Assembly (NCBI GenBank): GCA_037127255.1
Contig: JBANSL010000008.1
Coordinates: 38,143,373-38,207,372 of the forward strand
DNA length: 64,000 bases
Reading direction: 5' to 3'
From: Persicaria tinctoria
Lineage: Eukaryota; Streptophyta; Magnoliopsida; Caryophyllales; Polygonaceae
Both the position numbers and the translations under genes were made by a program. A model generated the notes under the pieces. That model made no database searches. It worked only from the letters and a program-made list of their open reading frames with translations, and was not told the origin of the DNA. Below are positions 32,401 to 43,285 of this stretch, piece by piece; the stretch's first letter is position 1, and the number at the start of each line of letters is the position of its first letter.

Positions 32401-32958
32401 ATATATAAACTGTTAGCATGCTTGAGTACGTGTTAAATATTTTCATACTGCATTAGAAACATCTTATTTAGGATTAACGCGTATTATGTGGCTTTAGCGA
32501 GGTCTCCAGAACTTGCATGCGTGGCTCGACTTGATTCCTTTCCACATTCAATTTTTAGGTATTCATGCTTTCTTTTGACTTGTTGATGTGTGCTGGTTGG
32601 CGAGGGCTATCCTTGGCGGACGTGGAGAGACTAACTAGACACTTGATACTCTCTTTCGATACTTTTGTTACTTACTTACTTTCTGTATTTCCGTTTTGAC
32701 CCGGCTCTGTCGTGGAACCTTGTATTTGGTTTTATGATCGTTTGCTTCCTTTTAGACTTAAAATGTTTTATGCAAATTAGACCTTAGGACAATTTTTGGG
32801 TCCCCGATGGACCTATCACGGTTTTAGGGTTCGAAATCCTTACTTTCAAAACCTAACCTTTGTATTTCATATCAACCCGTACTTGGATTGCAAGATCCAA
32901 ATGAAGGTATCCCTTCCTTCGAAATGTAACCCGACTTTTTTTTACTCGGGCCATTACA
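29418..32958 (+). mobile_element. Solo LTR of a gypsy-type element, 3541 bp
   Basis: Starts TGTAAGGACCC and ends GGGCCATTACA (inverted). It is flanked by TTCGA at the left and TTCGG at the right, a near target duplication, and interrupts the FAR1-type coding region. Internal landmarks match the LTR at 13106: GGGGCTTACTCAAATTG at about 31890, an AAACGGTCATTAAG block at about 32025 and GACCCGGCTCTGTCGTGG at about 32699. Only one copy is present, so it is a solo LTR left by recombination. The CT-rich open frames at 29860-30426 lie within it and are not genes. A fragment near 30448-30495 resembles the TRIM at 56830. Confidence 0.75.
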
Positions 32959-34387
32959 TTCGGAGGGTTCAACTAGGGTCAACACACAATGTCGACCCTT
33001 TTATGTTCAAGCATGTTCAGGCATTTAGGGACACTATTAAAGGTGGCTACTATGGATATTGTGCCTTGGAAACCTTGATGTTACCAATCAGAGAGTTTTC
33101 CTTCCTAGAAAGTAAAGTTGTATTATGCAACCACCTAGAGGAGCATGCACATTTCTACGAGGGTTGTTATATGGGAAGGTACTCATTGCAGTAGTTCATC
33201 ACACAACCCGACCCAAACACCCGAAAAAATCTGGGTCAAGACTCGGGTTTTTTTACCCGATATTTTTTTCGACCCGAACCCAAATTACCCGGTAATGTTT
33301 TAGGTAAACCGGGTCCGGGTCGACCCGGTTGGGTCAGAATTTTTTATTTTATTCCATCGCTTATTTGCTCATTTCTTTTCTCTGTTCTAACTTCTTCCGT
33401 TCTGAGATTCGATGGTTGAACCCTAGTCCCAATCGCCGCTGGTCTTCATTCAACCGTCAACCCTTGTCGCTGGTCACGAGACGCCGCCGCTGGTCACGAG
33501 ACACTGCCGCCGTCACCCTTGTTCGCCGCTCTGTGCTCGTCGCTATCGTTGTTGCAGCTCAGGGAGTTGTTGTTTGTCGCCGTTGTCTATACTGGTGAGG
33601 TCACTACTCGTCCTTGACCCAAGCTCCTGTCTGAGGCTGTTGTCCGAAGCCGGTGAGGTCACTACTCTTCCTCGACCCAAGTGTCTCTCAGAGATTGTCC
33701 GGGCTGTTGGTGTTGTCTGGTAAGCCTATACATCCTCTATTGTGATTTTGTATGTTTTGGATCATAGATAGCTGTAAACATTGAGCAATTGACAGTCTCT
33801 ATTCAGATATGTCGTTCTCTGCTCATCCTCTATTGTTAATTTGTTTTGCTATCATATCGTTTCCTACGTTTTTTTTTTTAATTTCTGAAATTTGTGGCTA
33901 CTTTAAGTTAGAATGATGTGCTGATGTTTTGATTTGAACCTCTATTTGTTGTTGTAATTTCAATTTGAAATCTTATTTGCAATCGCAACAACTGAATTTT
34001 GCATTTGTTGAGTTCTTAAGGGAAATAAATCATGGTTAGTTCAGTTTTGGGGTATTGTAATTGGAAAACAAGTTGTGTTTGTGAGTTGGTATTTCAAATT
34101 GTTATAAGAATATGGTTAGAAAAGAGGTATATGTATGAATTATAATGCTATTGCTATGTAATTTTTTTTTTTGCTATGATGATTTAGGTATTTTGTTTGT
34201 ATGAGTTTTATAATAATGTAACTTGTCTATTTTAATTCTTAAAAAGAATCAAGTGAGGAGACTTTGATTCATTTTAATTTGTATCTCACACCATGTCACT
34301 CTTATAGTAACCATGCCACCACGGCGACCTCCGATCAAAAAAGGTTCGACTAAATTCACTCTTATAGTAACCATGCCACCATGTCAC

Positions 34388-34391
<4 letters not shown>

Positions 34392-34440
<49 letters not shown>
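34392..34440. repeat. (TA)n(CA)n microsatellite
   Basis: About twenty TA units followed by five CA units lie within the hAT remnant, upstream of its transposase exons. Confidence 0.9.
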
Positions 34441-34442
<2 letters not shown>

Positions 34443-34624
34443 TTTTTTTTTCTAGTTGTAACATCTTGACTTCATAGTTCATACTATCGGTTATTACTTG
34501 CTACTTGCTAGTTATATTGATCATGTACTATAATTTCTCAACTTGGTTAATAGTCATATAACTTATATTTTGATGCTTTGTAACATGTACGTGCATGTTT
34601 GATTGCTTGATGTTATTTTTGTAG

Positions 34625-35081
34625 GCATTTGCTAATTTTGATGACTTTTCTGAAGATAAAAATGAGATAGAAACATACCTAGAGGTAGTGAGGTTAAATA
34701 ATAACTCTAATCTAGATGTGCTCATGTGTTGAAAGGAAAATTGTACCAAATATCCCGCACTTGCTCTTATGGCACAAGATATCTTAGCGATTCCGATAAC
34801 TACCGTGGCATCCGAGTCCTCTTTTAGTATGGGAGCCAGAGTTCTCACGAAATGGAGATCTTCCCTGCATTCATATACTGCAAATGCCCTTTTGAGTACT
34901 CGCACTTGGCTATTCGGATTTCATGTGGAAGAAGGTAAATTTACTTTGTGTTGCACTAAATTAGCTCTTTTAATTCTCCAGTTGATTATGGTTTTGATTA
35001 AATATGTTTTGCAATACAGAGCTGAATGAATATCAAGACTTGCAAGGGATTGAGTATCAAATGTCACATTTGAGGATTTGA
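34625..35081 (+). pseudogene. hAT transposase C-terminus (dimerisation domain)
   Basis: Exon 34625-34934 follows a TTTTTGTAG acceptor and encodes ETYLEVVRL, KYPALALMAQDILAIPIT, VASESSFSMGARVLT and LLSTRTWLFGF. This is the hAT C-terminal dimerisation domain of RICESLEEPER/DAYSLEEPER-type transposases. A GTAAAT donor and a TACAG acceptor (35019) join in phase to a last exon (35020-35081) ending TGA with an ELNEYQDLQG tail. One TGA (34730-34732) replaces the Trp expected before KEN. The catalytic core and BED finger are absent. Confidence 0.8.
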
Positions 35082-35534
35082 CTTGATTGGGAATTTGGCA
35101 CTTCTGTTTTGTGGCTCATCTATGTGTACCTTTTTTTGTTGTTATTTTCTTATTTATATTGGAACATGTGTACCTTTTATTGTCGTTATTTTGCGGGACG
35201 AACATATAGAAGTTCTCGAAGACAAGTTTACTTTCTTGTTGGATGTTAGAATTGGATCTTATTTCTATTGTAATATGAATCTAGACATCTAGTTAATGCT
35301 TTCTAAGTAATGAATGTGTTGTTTCTTATAGGTTATAATTGGAATTTTACATGAAGCACGAATATGTAAGGACTCAACTTGAGTTTTAGCATTTACTAAT
35401 CAATTTTTTTTTTTTTTTGTTTTTGTAAAGATTATCGCTGATTTTTCCTTCCAAAAAGTTAAAATTGACCGACCCGAAATGACCCGAAATCCAGGTCAAA
35501 CCCGGATATACTTGAAACCCGTATTACCCGGGAC

Positions 35535-36281
35535 CATGGTTATTAAAATCGCGATCCGGATCGTTAGGATCGTATGATCCTACGATCCTAAGAAGAGTTC
35601 TGATCTGGATCGCTCGTACATACTCGTTTATACTAGAATCGGAGTGGGATCGACTAGCATCGGCTAGGATCGGTAGGATCTTATGATCCTAACTGATCCT
35701 AGTAATTTCAGATTTTGAAGAAATTAGGCTCATCCAAATTTTAGTTTGCAAAGCCCATGTCGTTGCTTTGTTAATTTAGCCTACAAAGAGAGCCCATTTC
35801 TATTTGTTTAATTGTGTTTTAATTTTTGGAGAAAATTAAAACCCTAAAATCTCTAAATCAGTAAATCAGTGCTCACGCGTTTTTTGGTTTCTCGTCTGAA
35901 GTCTGAACCAGAAACAATCATGTGATGTGGGGTTTTATTTTTCATAAATCTTGTTTCTTAGACCATTTTTAGTTTGGTTTATGGATGTTAAGTGACTTAT
36001 TTAAACATTTAAGTATCATATTATACCTTTTGACATATTATCCTTGACAAATTATGAATGCTAAAGAGTTATTATGGACATATGTTAGTTACTTAGTTTA
36101 TTTAAAGGAGGAAATGACTAGGTTTGTTTCAAAATTAAGGTATTTGTTTGATATGACTTATTTATATTTGATTTTTTTATTTGATTTTCACTTTTTGCTA
36201 TGATCTTACGATCCGATCCTACAATCCGATCATAGACCATTGCATCGATCCTACATTAGGATCTCGATCCTAAAAACCATG
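35535..36281. mobile_element. Nested MITE, 747 bp, GATCC-rich ends
   Basis: A perfect 8-bp duplication CCCGGGAC (35527-35534 and 36282-36289) flanks it; a 9-bp reading is possible because of one shared C. Ends are inverted: CATGGTTATTAAAATCGCGA at the left and CATGGTTTTTAGGATCGAGA as the reverse complement of the right. Many GATCCTA/TAGGATC phrases follow. It is non-coding and probably hAT-type by duplication length. It inserted into the subterminal repeats of the hAT remnant. Confidence 0.85.
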
Positions 36282-36740
36282 CCCGGGACCCAAATTGACC
36301 CGACCCAAACCCGACCAGAATGACCCGATTGACAGGTCTAGTCCCTGTGCATGGTGACAGGAGATGCTGGATAGAGCTCCCGAGGATGGGATTAGTGTTC
36401 GCAATGGTATATCAGGTTCCCCTTGTCACCTTAGCTTGGCACCATCCGTTCATGTGTCTTCCCATGTTTAGGTCAACAACTGATAATGCTCCTCAATCAA
36501 CAACTCTTGCTTTAGCCTGCATTGGAAACCAAAACCATTTTGCCTCTGTAAGAATGACTAGTCTTCAACTACGCCTTGTTATTTTTTTTATCAAGGTTTC
36601 CAAGTATCGATCTAATTTTTCGCTCTCGTAGGTCTGGTTGCATCCCAAAGCACCGCTATCCCGTTGCTAGTGCATGAATTGGTTGCGTATCATCACCCGA
36701 GTGTGAATGAATGAGATGTTGCTTTTCATGCTAAGTTTGA

Positions 36741-37499
36741 TAGGTTTTAAGCCCTTCGTGTAGATGCATGTCGACCATTATACTTTGTCTAGATGTTATT
36801 CGACGCTCCTTGTATTATTATTATGTGCTTTCAATCCAAATATCAGATAATCACATCCAAATATCATATCATCCCTAATGTCGTCAACATTATAAATAAA
36901 ACACTGTCTAGTTCTTCAAAAAGACATCAAATATTTCATCAAACACAACCCAGTTTGCAACGTCTCTCTGAACGTGACCCAAATGCTCGAACCAGTCCAG
37001 TATGTCATGTTTCTTCAAATATGGTAAGCTTGACCCAACCCAATGTGGCACGTCAATTCCAACATGGTGCACGTAAATGAAAACATGGTGGCTCTACGTG
37101 GATGAGTGATTACGAGCGTCGTGTTCCACGTTTATTCAGACGTGCATTATCGTAATATGGATTTGTGGTATATCTAGCACTACCCTTATAGATTATAGAT
37201 AGATATATACTAGTATAGTTTTCGTGCCTTTAGGCATGGTTTGTTTTAAAATTTAAATCGATTAATATTTTATTATATTTTGATAAAATACTAATCTTTT
37301 TTTTATCAATATATCTTTTTTAAATCTAGGTATACATTTTATTGAAGTATGAATCATCTTTCATATCCTTTTAAATAACACTCAATTAATAAATAATAAT
37401 AATATTGTTTTCTCTATATTGTTTAAATATGAGTGTATATGTGTGTGTGCCTGTGTGTGTATGTGTGTGTCCTTGAAAAAAAATTGAAAAAACTATACA
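36741..37499. other. Right flank of the FAR1/OTU pseudogene
   Basis: Contains ACGTG-type phrases (GGCACGTCAATTCC, CTACGTGGATGAG, TTCCACGTTTATTC at 37045-37130) reminiscent of the array at 27347-27640. AT-rich DNA follows, with a TG-rich microsatellite at about 37437-37471. No gene is supported. Confidence 0.35.
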
Positions 37500-37508
37500 A
37501 ACAAAATA

Positions 37509-40500
37509 GGAATAATTTGGTGAAATATCCATTTAGGATTGTTAATTAAGCAAATGTCCACATTCATTTGACAATTAAGTAAATGTCCATAATTTTTTAA
37601 TAATACCCAGATTGCCCCTATATTAATTAACCTTCTTTAATTTAATGTGAATAGTCCCAAAACAGGCAAAACTGTAACGCTTCAGATTGTCGATCCTCTG
37701 CCTTTTCATGAAGATCGTCTCTCTCCTCCTCTTCCTTGAAGATCGTCTCTCCTCACCTCTCCCTGGATGCGATTCAACTCTTCCTCTGTGCAATTTCCAG
37801 GTTATTGATTCTTTCTCCTCCTCTTTCCCTTTCTTATCTTCTTTTCTCTTTCTTCGATTTTTCAATTTCGAATTCCCTCAACTAGGGTTCATATGTTTTT
37901 CTCTACTTTACTGGTTGAATCTTAATTTGAAATTATTGATTGTGCTAATTTGTACTCGAATTGGGTTGTTGATTTGGATCGATTGTGCAAAGTTCTTGCC
38001 CTGTTGGTTGATTTCCCCTTGCTATGAGATCTGTAGTTTAATTTTGGTCGGCTGAATTACGAAAAGGGTCGAATGAAGAAATGATAGGTGGATTTGGATG
38101 ATTGAATTTGTGTTGAGAAATAAGTTTGTCCAAAAGAAATTGAAGATGAAAGTGAAGATTTTTCGAGAAAGAGGTGCAATATATAACATTGAAGATGAAG
38201 ATCCATGGAGAATGGTTGATTTTGATAGTCAAAACTGAACGAAACAGGAAGTTATGGAAGGAGAAAGCAACACTTGTTTTTTTTACATATACTGATTTTG
38301 ATGACAATTCTTTTAAGTAGATTTTTTGTTTCAATTAATACTGGTGACAATTAATCAAATTTGTTTGGTGACAGTGTTATACAATTTTGATGACATGTGT
38401 TTTTTATGTGAAACTTTCCCCCATTTTGGCGACACTATGCTTCTATCACATTTTATGACTTTTGTTGGTGACAATTAGTATTTAGCTTTGATTCTATATC
38501 ATCAATTTAAATGAGACTATCAGGGGTTCGCTTCATTGTTTGGTGACAATGGGAATTGATGTTGTTATTTTGTTTTTTTTAGATAAGTGACAATTGGTAG
38601 AGTTATATATTCTGTTTTGGTGACAAATGGAATTTATGTTGTTATTTTGTTGTTGTTTTTTAGATTGCTGACAATTGGTAGAATTATATATTCTGTTTCG
38701 ATGACAAATGCAATTTATGTTGTTATTTTTGTTGTACGTTTTTTTAAGATTGGTGACAATTGGTAGAGGTATTTTTCTATTTTGGTGACAAATGGAATTT
38801 ATATCTCATTTAGCTATAAGGATAATTTTCATTAATCCTTATGTTCAATTGTAGTGGAAGTTGAGGTATATCGAGGGTCTTGCATTTCATGGTGGTATTG
38901 AAGCTATTTCAGACAAGTATATTAGAGAGAGGATGGTTATGTATTTGTTTAAGAAGTGTTGGACATGGGAGTTGTAGGACTACAATATGCACCTATGTTT
39001 TAATTGTCATTATTTTAGGATATTAAGTAGTAGAATGTTGCATGATGCTTGTATTTTGATACTTATTGCAATCTCACTATCATAGTGAATGTCTCAACCT
39101 TTCCCCTTTATTTTGGAAGTTAATGTAGTCTGACCATTGAGGATTTTATTAAGTAGTACAAAGTTGCCTGGTGCTTGTAGTTTGGAAGCTATTTTGGATG
39201 TTAAGTATGAATCTCACTATCATAGTTTGGAAGCTATTTTTGCAAGTTAATGTAGTCTGACAATTAAGTATTACAAAGTTAAACTTTACATCAAATTTCA
39301 TCTACTTAGGGTTATTATTGTAACAAAAATGCATTAATATTAGATGGAAAATGTAATTCCATTATAGTATTGTACATCGAATTATTCGTTTGCTCAAGTT
39401 TAGCCCCTCTAGGGTATATGCTCCCCTAGTTCTAGGGTTTCAGTTTCATAAAAAAAATGCGTTAATATTAGATGACAAATCTGATAACATTGGTATTGTA
39501 GACACATTTTAAGGTTTAGGGTTTAGAATTTAGGGTTTAGGGACTATACTGTACATCAAATTTTCGTCTGCTCAGGTTTAGCCCCTCTTGGGTCTATGAT
39601 CCCCTTGTTCTAGGGTTTCAGTTTTATAACAAAAATGTGTTAATATTATATAACAAATGTGATAACATTAGCATTGTAAACATTTTAGTTTGATGAAAGT
39701 GCTTTGTAGTTGGTGACAATTGGTTGGTGACACTTTTTTGTCGTTGGTGACAATTGGTTTCTAAAAATAGATGGTTGACACTAGATTGGTGACAAAGTTT
39801 TAAAATTGGTGACAATAGATTATTGACCAAAGCTCGATGAAAATAGGTTGGCTACACTGTTTTATTGTTGGTGTCAATAGATTACTGAAAAGAGGTTGGT
39901 GACAATGTTTTTTATAAGTTGGTGACAATACGGTTGATTAAACAATATTAAAACAGTGTTCTGTAGTTGGTGACAATATCTTAGTGATGTATAATGTTAT
40001 GGTGATAATTTTTTTAAGGTTATAATATCATGGTGACAATATGTTGTCATCAACCATGTCATTAATAGTTGTCACCGACAATTGTCATCAGGAAAATCAT
40101 CTATTAGCAGAAAAACTCCATTTGTCATCGAGGAAAAGTGTTACTGGCAACTGTCACTAGAAGAAAATCAACTGTCGCCCAAATTTTTTGTCACCAACAA
40201 TTATCACAAGAAAAAAAGAAAATCAATTGTCACTAGAAAATATTTTCCCCTAACTGTCACCGGAAAAAAATAAAATGTCAAAAAAAATCAATTGTCACAA
40301 TTAACTGTCACCGGAAAAATATACTCAACTGTCACCAAAAACTTATCACCAAATGCAGGCGTTGACCGGAATGGTCAATGTTGACTAGTCAATGTTAAAA
40401 TTAAAAATAGTCAAAGGGGAAGGAGGAAGGGATAGAGATGGGGAAGGAGGGGTATTTTTGGAAAAAATGGACATTTACTTAATTATATAAAAAAAGTGGA

Positions 40501-40552
40501 CATTTACTTAATTTTGACATGAAAAATGGATATTCGATCACCAAATTTAACC
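37509..40552. mobile_element. Non-autonomous Mutator-like element, 3044 bp, motif-dense
   Basis: A perfect 9-bp duplication AACAAAATA (37500-37508 and 40553-40561) flanks imperfect inverted ends. The left end begins GGAATAATTTGGTGAAATAT and the reverse complement of the right begins GGTTAAATTTGGTGATCGAA. Both then contain ATATCCATTT and two AATTAAG(C/T)AAATGTCCA phrases over about 75-90 bp. The interior holds more than twenty GGTGACAAT-like phrases on the plus strand (38340-40035) and their inverse ATTGTCACC on the right (40050-40340). No transposase is present. A CT-rich leader-like stretch (37680-37800) and an exon-like piece (38855-38977) suggest a captured gene, as in Pack-MULEs. Confidence 0.85.
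38855..38977 (+). pseudogene. Exon-like captured fragment of unknown origin
   Basis: After a TTCAATTGTAG acceptor, 40 codons read WKLRYIEGLAFHGGIEAI, then DKYIRERMVMYLFKKCWTWE, ending TAG. Composition and absence of stops set it apart from the surrounding AT-rich DNA. I do not recognise the parent gene. With the leader-like sequence at 37680-37800 it may be part of a captured gene. Confidence 0.4.
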
Positions 40553-40561
40553 AACAAAATA

Positions 40562-40946
40562 CAATGTCACATCTTTATCCAAAATTGAAGCAAACTCCAT
40601 AAAAATAATTGATAAATCAGAATTGAGAGTTGATCGGTTGGTTGATAAAACTCTTCATGAAAATTTAGTGCCTAAAATGACTCCAAAATCTAAATACAAA
40701 TGAGGCGACACATCAACCAACTATAATATCTCGAATTCTATAAACTTGTTATCTTTCAACTTTTCACTGTTCATGTCTTTTAAGAATTTTTATAATAGCA
40801 TTAGTCAATTCATATGTTAATTAGAATATATGTTAAGTTTAAAGTATTAAAATAATTGTCATATATAATATAATATAATATAGAATATAGATATTATTCA
40901 CAAAAAGCACATGCAAACATAATTAGTTAAGGTTTAGAGTCTAAGC
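40562..40946. other. AT-rich intergenic DNA
   Basis: Separates the Mutator-like element from the next LTR. No feature is seen. Confidence 0.35.
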
Positions 40947-42290
40947 TGTAAAGATCGAAATTTTAATTATTATTTGATTACCTGATTTAGAAAGTTTTTG
41001 AAAATCCGTCCTCGAGCAATGTGCTATTTTTGGAAATCCTTTGAAAAATTCCAGTATCCTTTTGAATTTAATTTGACAGATCCGATTTCCGCTATTGAGT
41101 TTCGGATTTGAAAACGTAGAGTCTCGTTGGTCGTTTTGAAACGGTTTGAATCCGATTTGGATTTTCTGAGAGTCGGGATTTCGGATTAAATTGTCAGGAT
41201 TAAGAGTTGGATCTAGTGGGACAATCTCTCTCTCTCTCTCTCCCTTTCACTCTTTTGTCTTTTTCTCCGTTAACCCTCATAACTCTACTTGCCTCCCCTA
41301 TATATAGAATGCACCAATCCCCAAACCCTAGAGAATCCCCTTGAAAATCTGACCCAACACAAAATCCTAAAACTCTCTCTCCCATTTTGAGAAACCAAGA
41401 GAAAACCCTAAAACCCTTTCTTCCTTCCTCCTCTTTCAATCTTCAAAACCCACCTCTTAATCCCTTCCTTTGGGTTTCTTGTAGCTCAAAAATCCTCAAA
41501 CACACCTCCTTTCCCCCCTCCTTGAAGATCTAGCAAAGAAAAAGAAGGTCGGACGTCGATTCAGGCAAAAACAAAAGCTGCTAGGACGTTTTTCCACCGC
41601 GAATTCTGAGTCGCCGTTGCGAGTTAGAGCCCAAAAGTTGCAAAAGACCATTTCGCCGCTCTGAGTTCTTACTCGCCGTTTTGAAACGAGCCCAGAAACC
41701 CCTTGTTCGACGTTTCTTGCGGTAATCCAGCTCGTTCACCCTTCTCTTGGTTTCTTTTCCTTCCAAACCTTTTAAAGGTGTATATTTACTAAGTTTCCTA
41801 CCTTCCAATGTCAAAACAGAGTGGATCTAATGCCTGAAAGTGCAAGATCGAGCCCCTTATTTCCCACTTCCCCTATTTTTCTAAGGTGAGATAAATCTCT
41901 CTCATTCTTGCTCCTTTTGGTCTCAATCTTTGTAAAGGAGGACTTTTACTCATCCTATACTTTCCTAGGGTTGATCGTTCATTTTCCTCGTGGATTCAGA
42001 GCTCGGGAGGCCACCATTGAAGCTTGTTGAAGTTTTCTTTGAATACGTCGGTCATCCCTCTTCCGCTCTCCCCCTCAGGCGTCAGGTCCTCGTTGAAGTC
42101 ATTAAATGTTGATTATGGTTGGGATGGGTTTTTTCTTTGGTTGAAAATTGATTTGACAAAGAACGGAGTTTATTCAAGGCAAAAATGAACCAAAACATTT
42201 GAATATCTCTGGTGCGAAACCAGGGTCGCCGCGGTGAGTTAGGACCTAACCTAGAGAAGAAGAAGGTGGGTTTTCGCGGCCGTGAGTGAT

Positions 42291-43051
42291 CCTTTCGTTG
42301 CGGCCAAAGAGCCCTGTCGTGGCCAGTGAGTACCTCTTCTCGCGGGAGCCCTGGTAGGGTTGTGCATGATTCAGCCTAAACCGAATTTTTGGGCCGAACC
42401 AACACAAACGAACCTAACCGACCTAACCGAAGTTTTTCGGTTCGGCTTTTGGTCTGAGAATTTTCATTTTTCGATTTTGGTTCGGTTTGTCTTCGGTTTC
42501 GATTCGGTTTGTGTCAAACCGAATTTTTTTTAATATTCCATTGTAGGTTTATAAATTATAATCTATATAGGGTATGCATATTATTAGTTGATTTTTTATT
42601 TTTTATTTGTTTATGTTAATTATTTTTTTGTTGGTCTGAAATTAAGTTGGGCTATATATCCTTATTTATTAATAGTAGAAATGGAATCCTCGGAGTTAAA
42701 GACCGAGTTTAAGGTCATATTAATACAATCAAGTAAGGAAGAGTACTCTAAATAATGACTAAAAAGATGAAGCGAACACAAACCAAACCGGCAAATCACC
42801 GAACAAATTCAATTATTTTTTTAAAAAAGAATTATAGAAATTCGGTTCAATTATGTTAAAATCGAACCGAACACAAACCAAACCGGCAAATAACCGAACC
42901 GAACCTAATGATTTCGGTTTGAAAATTTGAGATTTTTGGTTTCAACTCGGTTCGGTTTGGCCCGTCTCGGTTCGGTTTTAGACTGACCCTTTCGCCGCGA
43001 AAAAAGAGCCCTGTCGTAGCCAATGAGTACCTCTTCTCGCGGGAGCCTTGG
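42291..43051. repeat. Foldback element between 64-bp direct repeats
   Basis: Two 64-bp copies (42291-42354 and 42988-43051, about six differences, both ending CTTCTCGCGGGAGCC(C/T)TGG) bracket a 630-bp segment full of AACCGAA/TTCGGTT phrases. The segment begins TAGGGTTGTGCATGATTCAG, and the reverse complement of its end is AGGGTCAGTCTAAAACCGAA, so outer inversion is short. It looks like a hAT-type MITE that landed between, or was duplicated with, tandem LTR units. No clean 8-bp duplication was found. Confidence 0.55.
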
Positions 43052-43158
43052 GACGAGTTTCACAGCGGCAAGCAACTACTTTGTCGCGACGAAACTAGCC
43101 CAGGAGGCCTTGACCAAGGCTGCTCCCTTGATTCTTTGGATCCTTGGTTGGTTTTTGG

Positions 43159-43285
43159 TGTAGAATAATGGAATTGATGTAAAGTCCTCCTTGAGGGTTT
43201 CATTCATTAGACAAATATACATATAGGTTACAAGGTATTGGGCCTTTGGGCCCAATATACAATATGAGACCTATGTAATCTATCA
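43159..43285 (-). repeat. 3' LTR of the copia element (127 bp)
   Basis: On the minus strand it runs from TGATAGATTACA to TTATTCTACA. It is unusually short for an element that carries pol, and is recognised by its match to 46982-47108 and the TTTGG duplication. Confidence 0.9.

Larger units (their letters stand above)
33200..36340 (+). mobile_element. hAT transposon remnant
   Basis: Subterminal regions at both sides are full of GACCCGA and CCCGG phrases (33195-33345 and 35470-35530/36282-36330). The right end CGATTGACAGGTCTA (to 36340) is a typical plant hAT terminus in reverse (TAGACCTGTCAAT...). The matching left terminus is missing, so the 5' end appears deleted and no TSD could be set. 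Only the last transposase exons remain. It splits the OTU-like tail of the FAR1-type pseudogene and itself contains a MITE. Confidence 0.7.
28231..36740 (+). pseudogene. FAR1/Mutator-type transposase with OTU-like tail, twice interrupted
   Basis: After a CTCTAG acceptor the sequence reads YGIPLCEVVGF (28233). Then come MTDRKLGL and HVQHMLC (28388-28460, the second part of the transposase core), KVNIFDKVKSLI and KYREDIVNQKVPPE (28960-29060), a SWIM-like CYGIPCVH (about 29090-29115), and a RSKGRPRCPRNP tail (29290-29330). Beyond the solo LTR, AFRDTIKGGYYGYCALE (33020-33070) resembles the OTU catalytic region. Beyond the hAT element, ELPRMGLVFA and NQNHFASVRM (36375-36550) resemble its distal part. 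Stops and shifts are many. The transposase N-terminus with the first catalytic Asp is not found; a B3 unit lies in its place. Confidence 0.65.

Noticed and set aside
33329..33598. Arg-rich plus-strand frame
   Set aside because: It lies in the leader-like region of the hAT remnant, has no domain and is not joined to the transposase exons in a supported way.
39497..39542. TTTAGGGTTTAG phrases as an interstitial telomere repeat
   Set aside because: Only a few irregular TTTAGGG-like units occur in about 45 bp; too short and imperfect to call a telomeric array.
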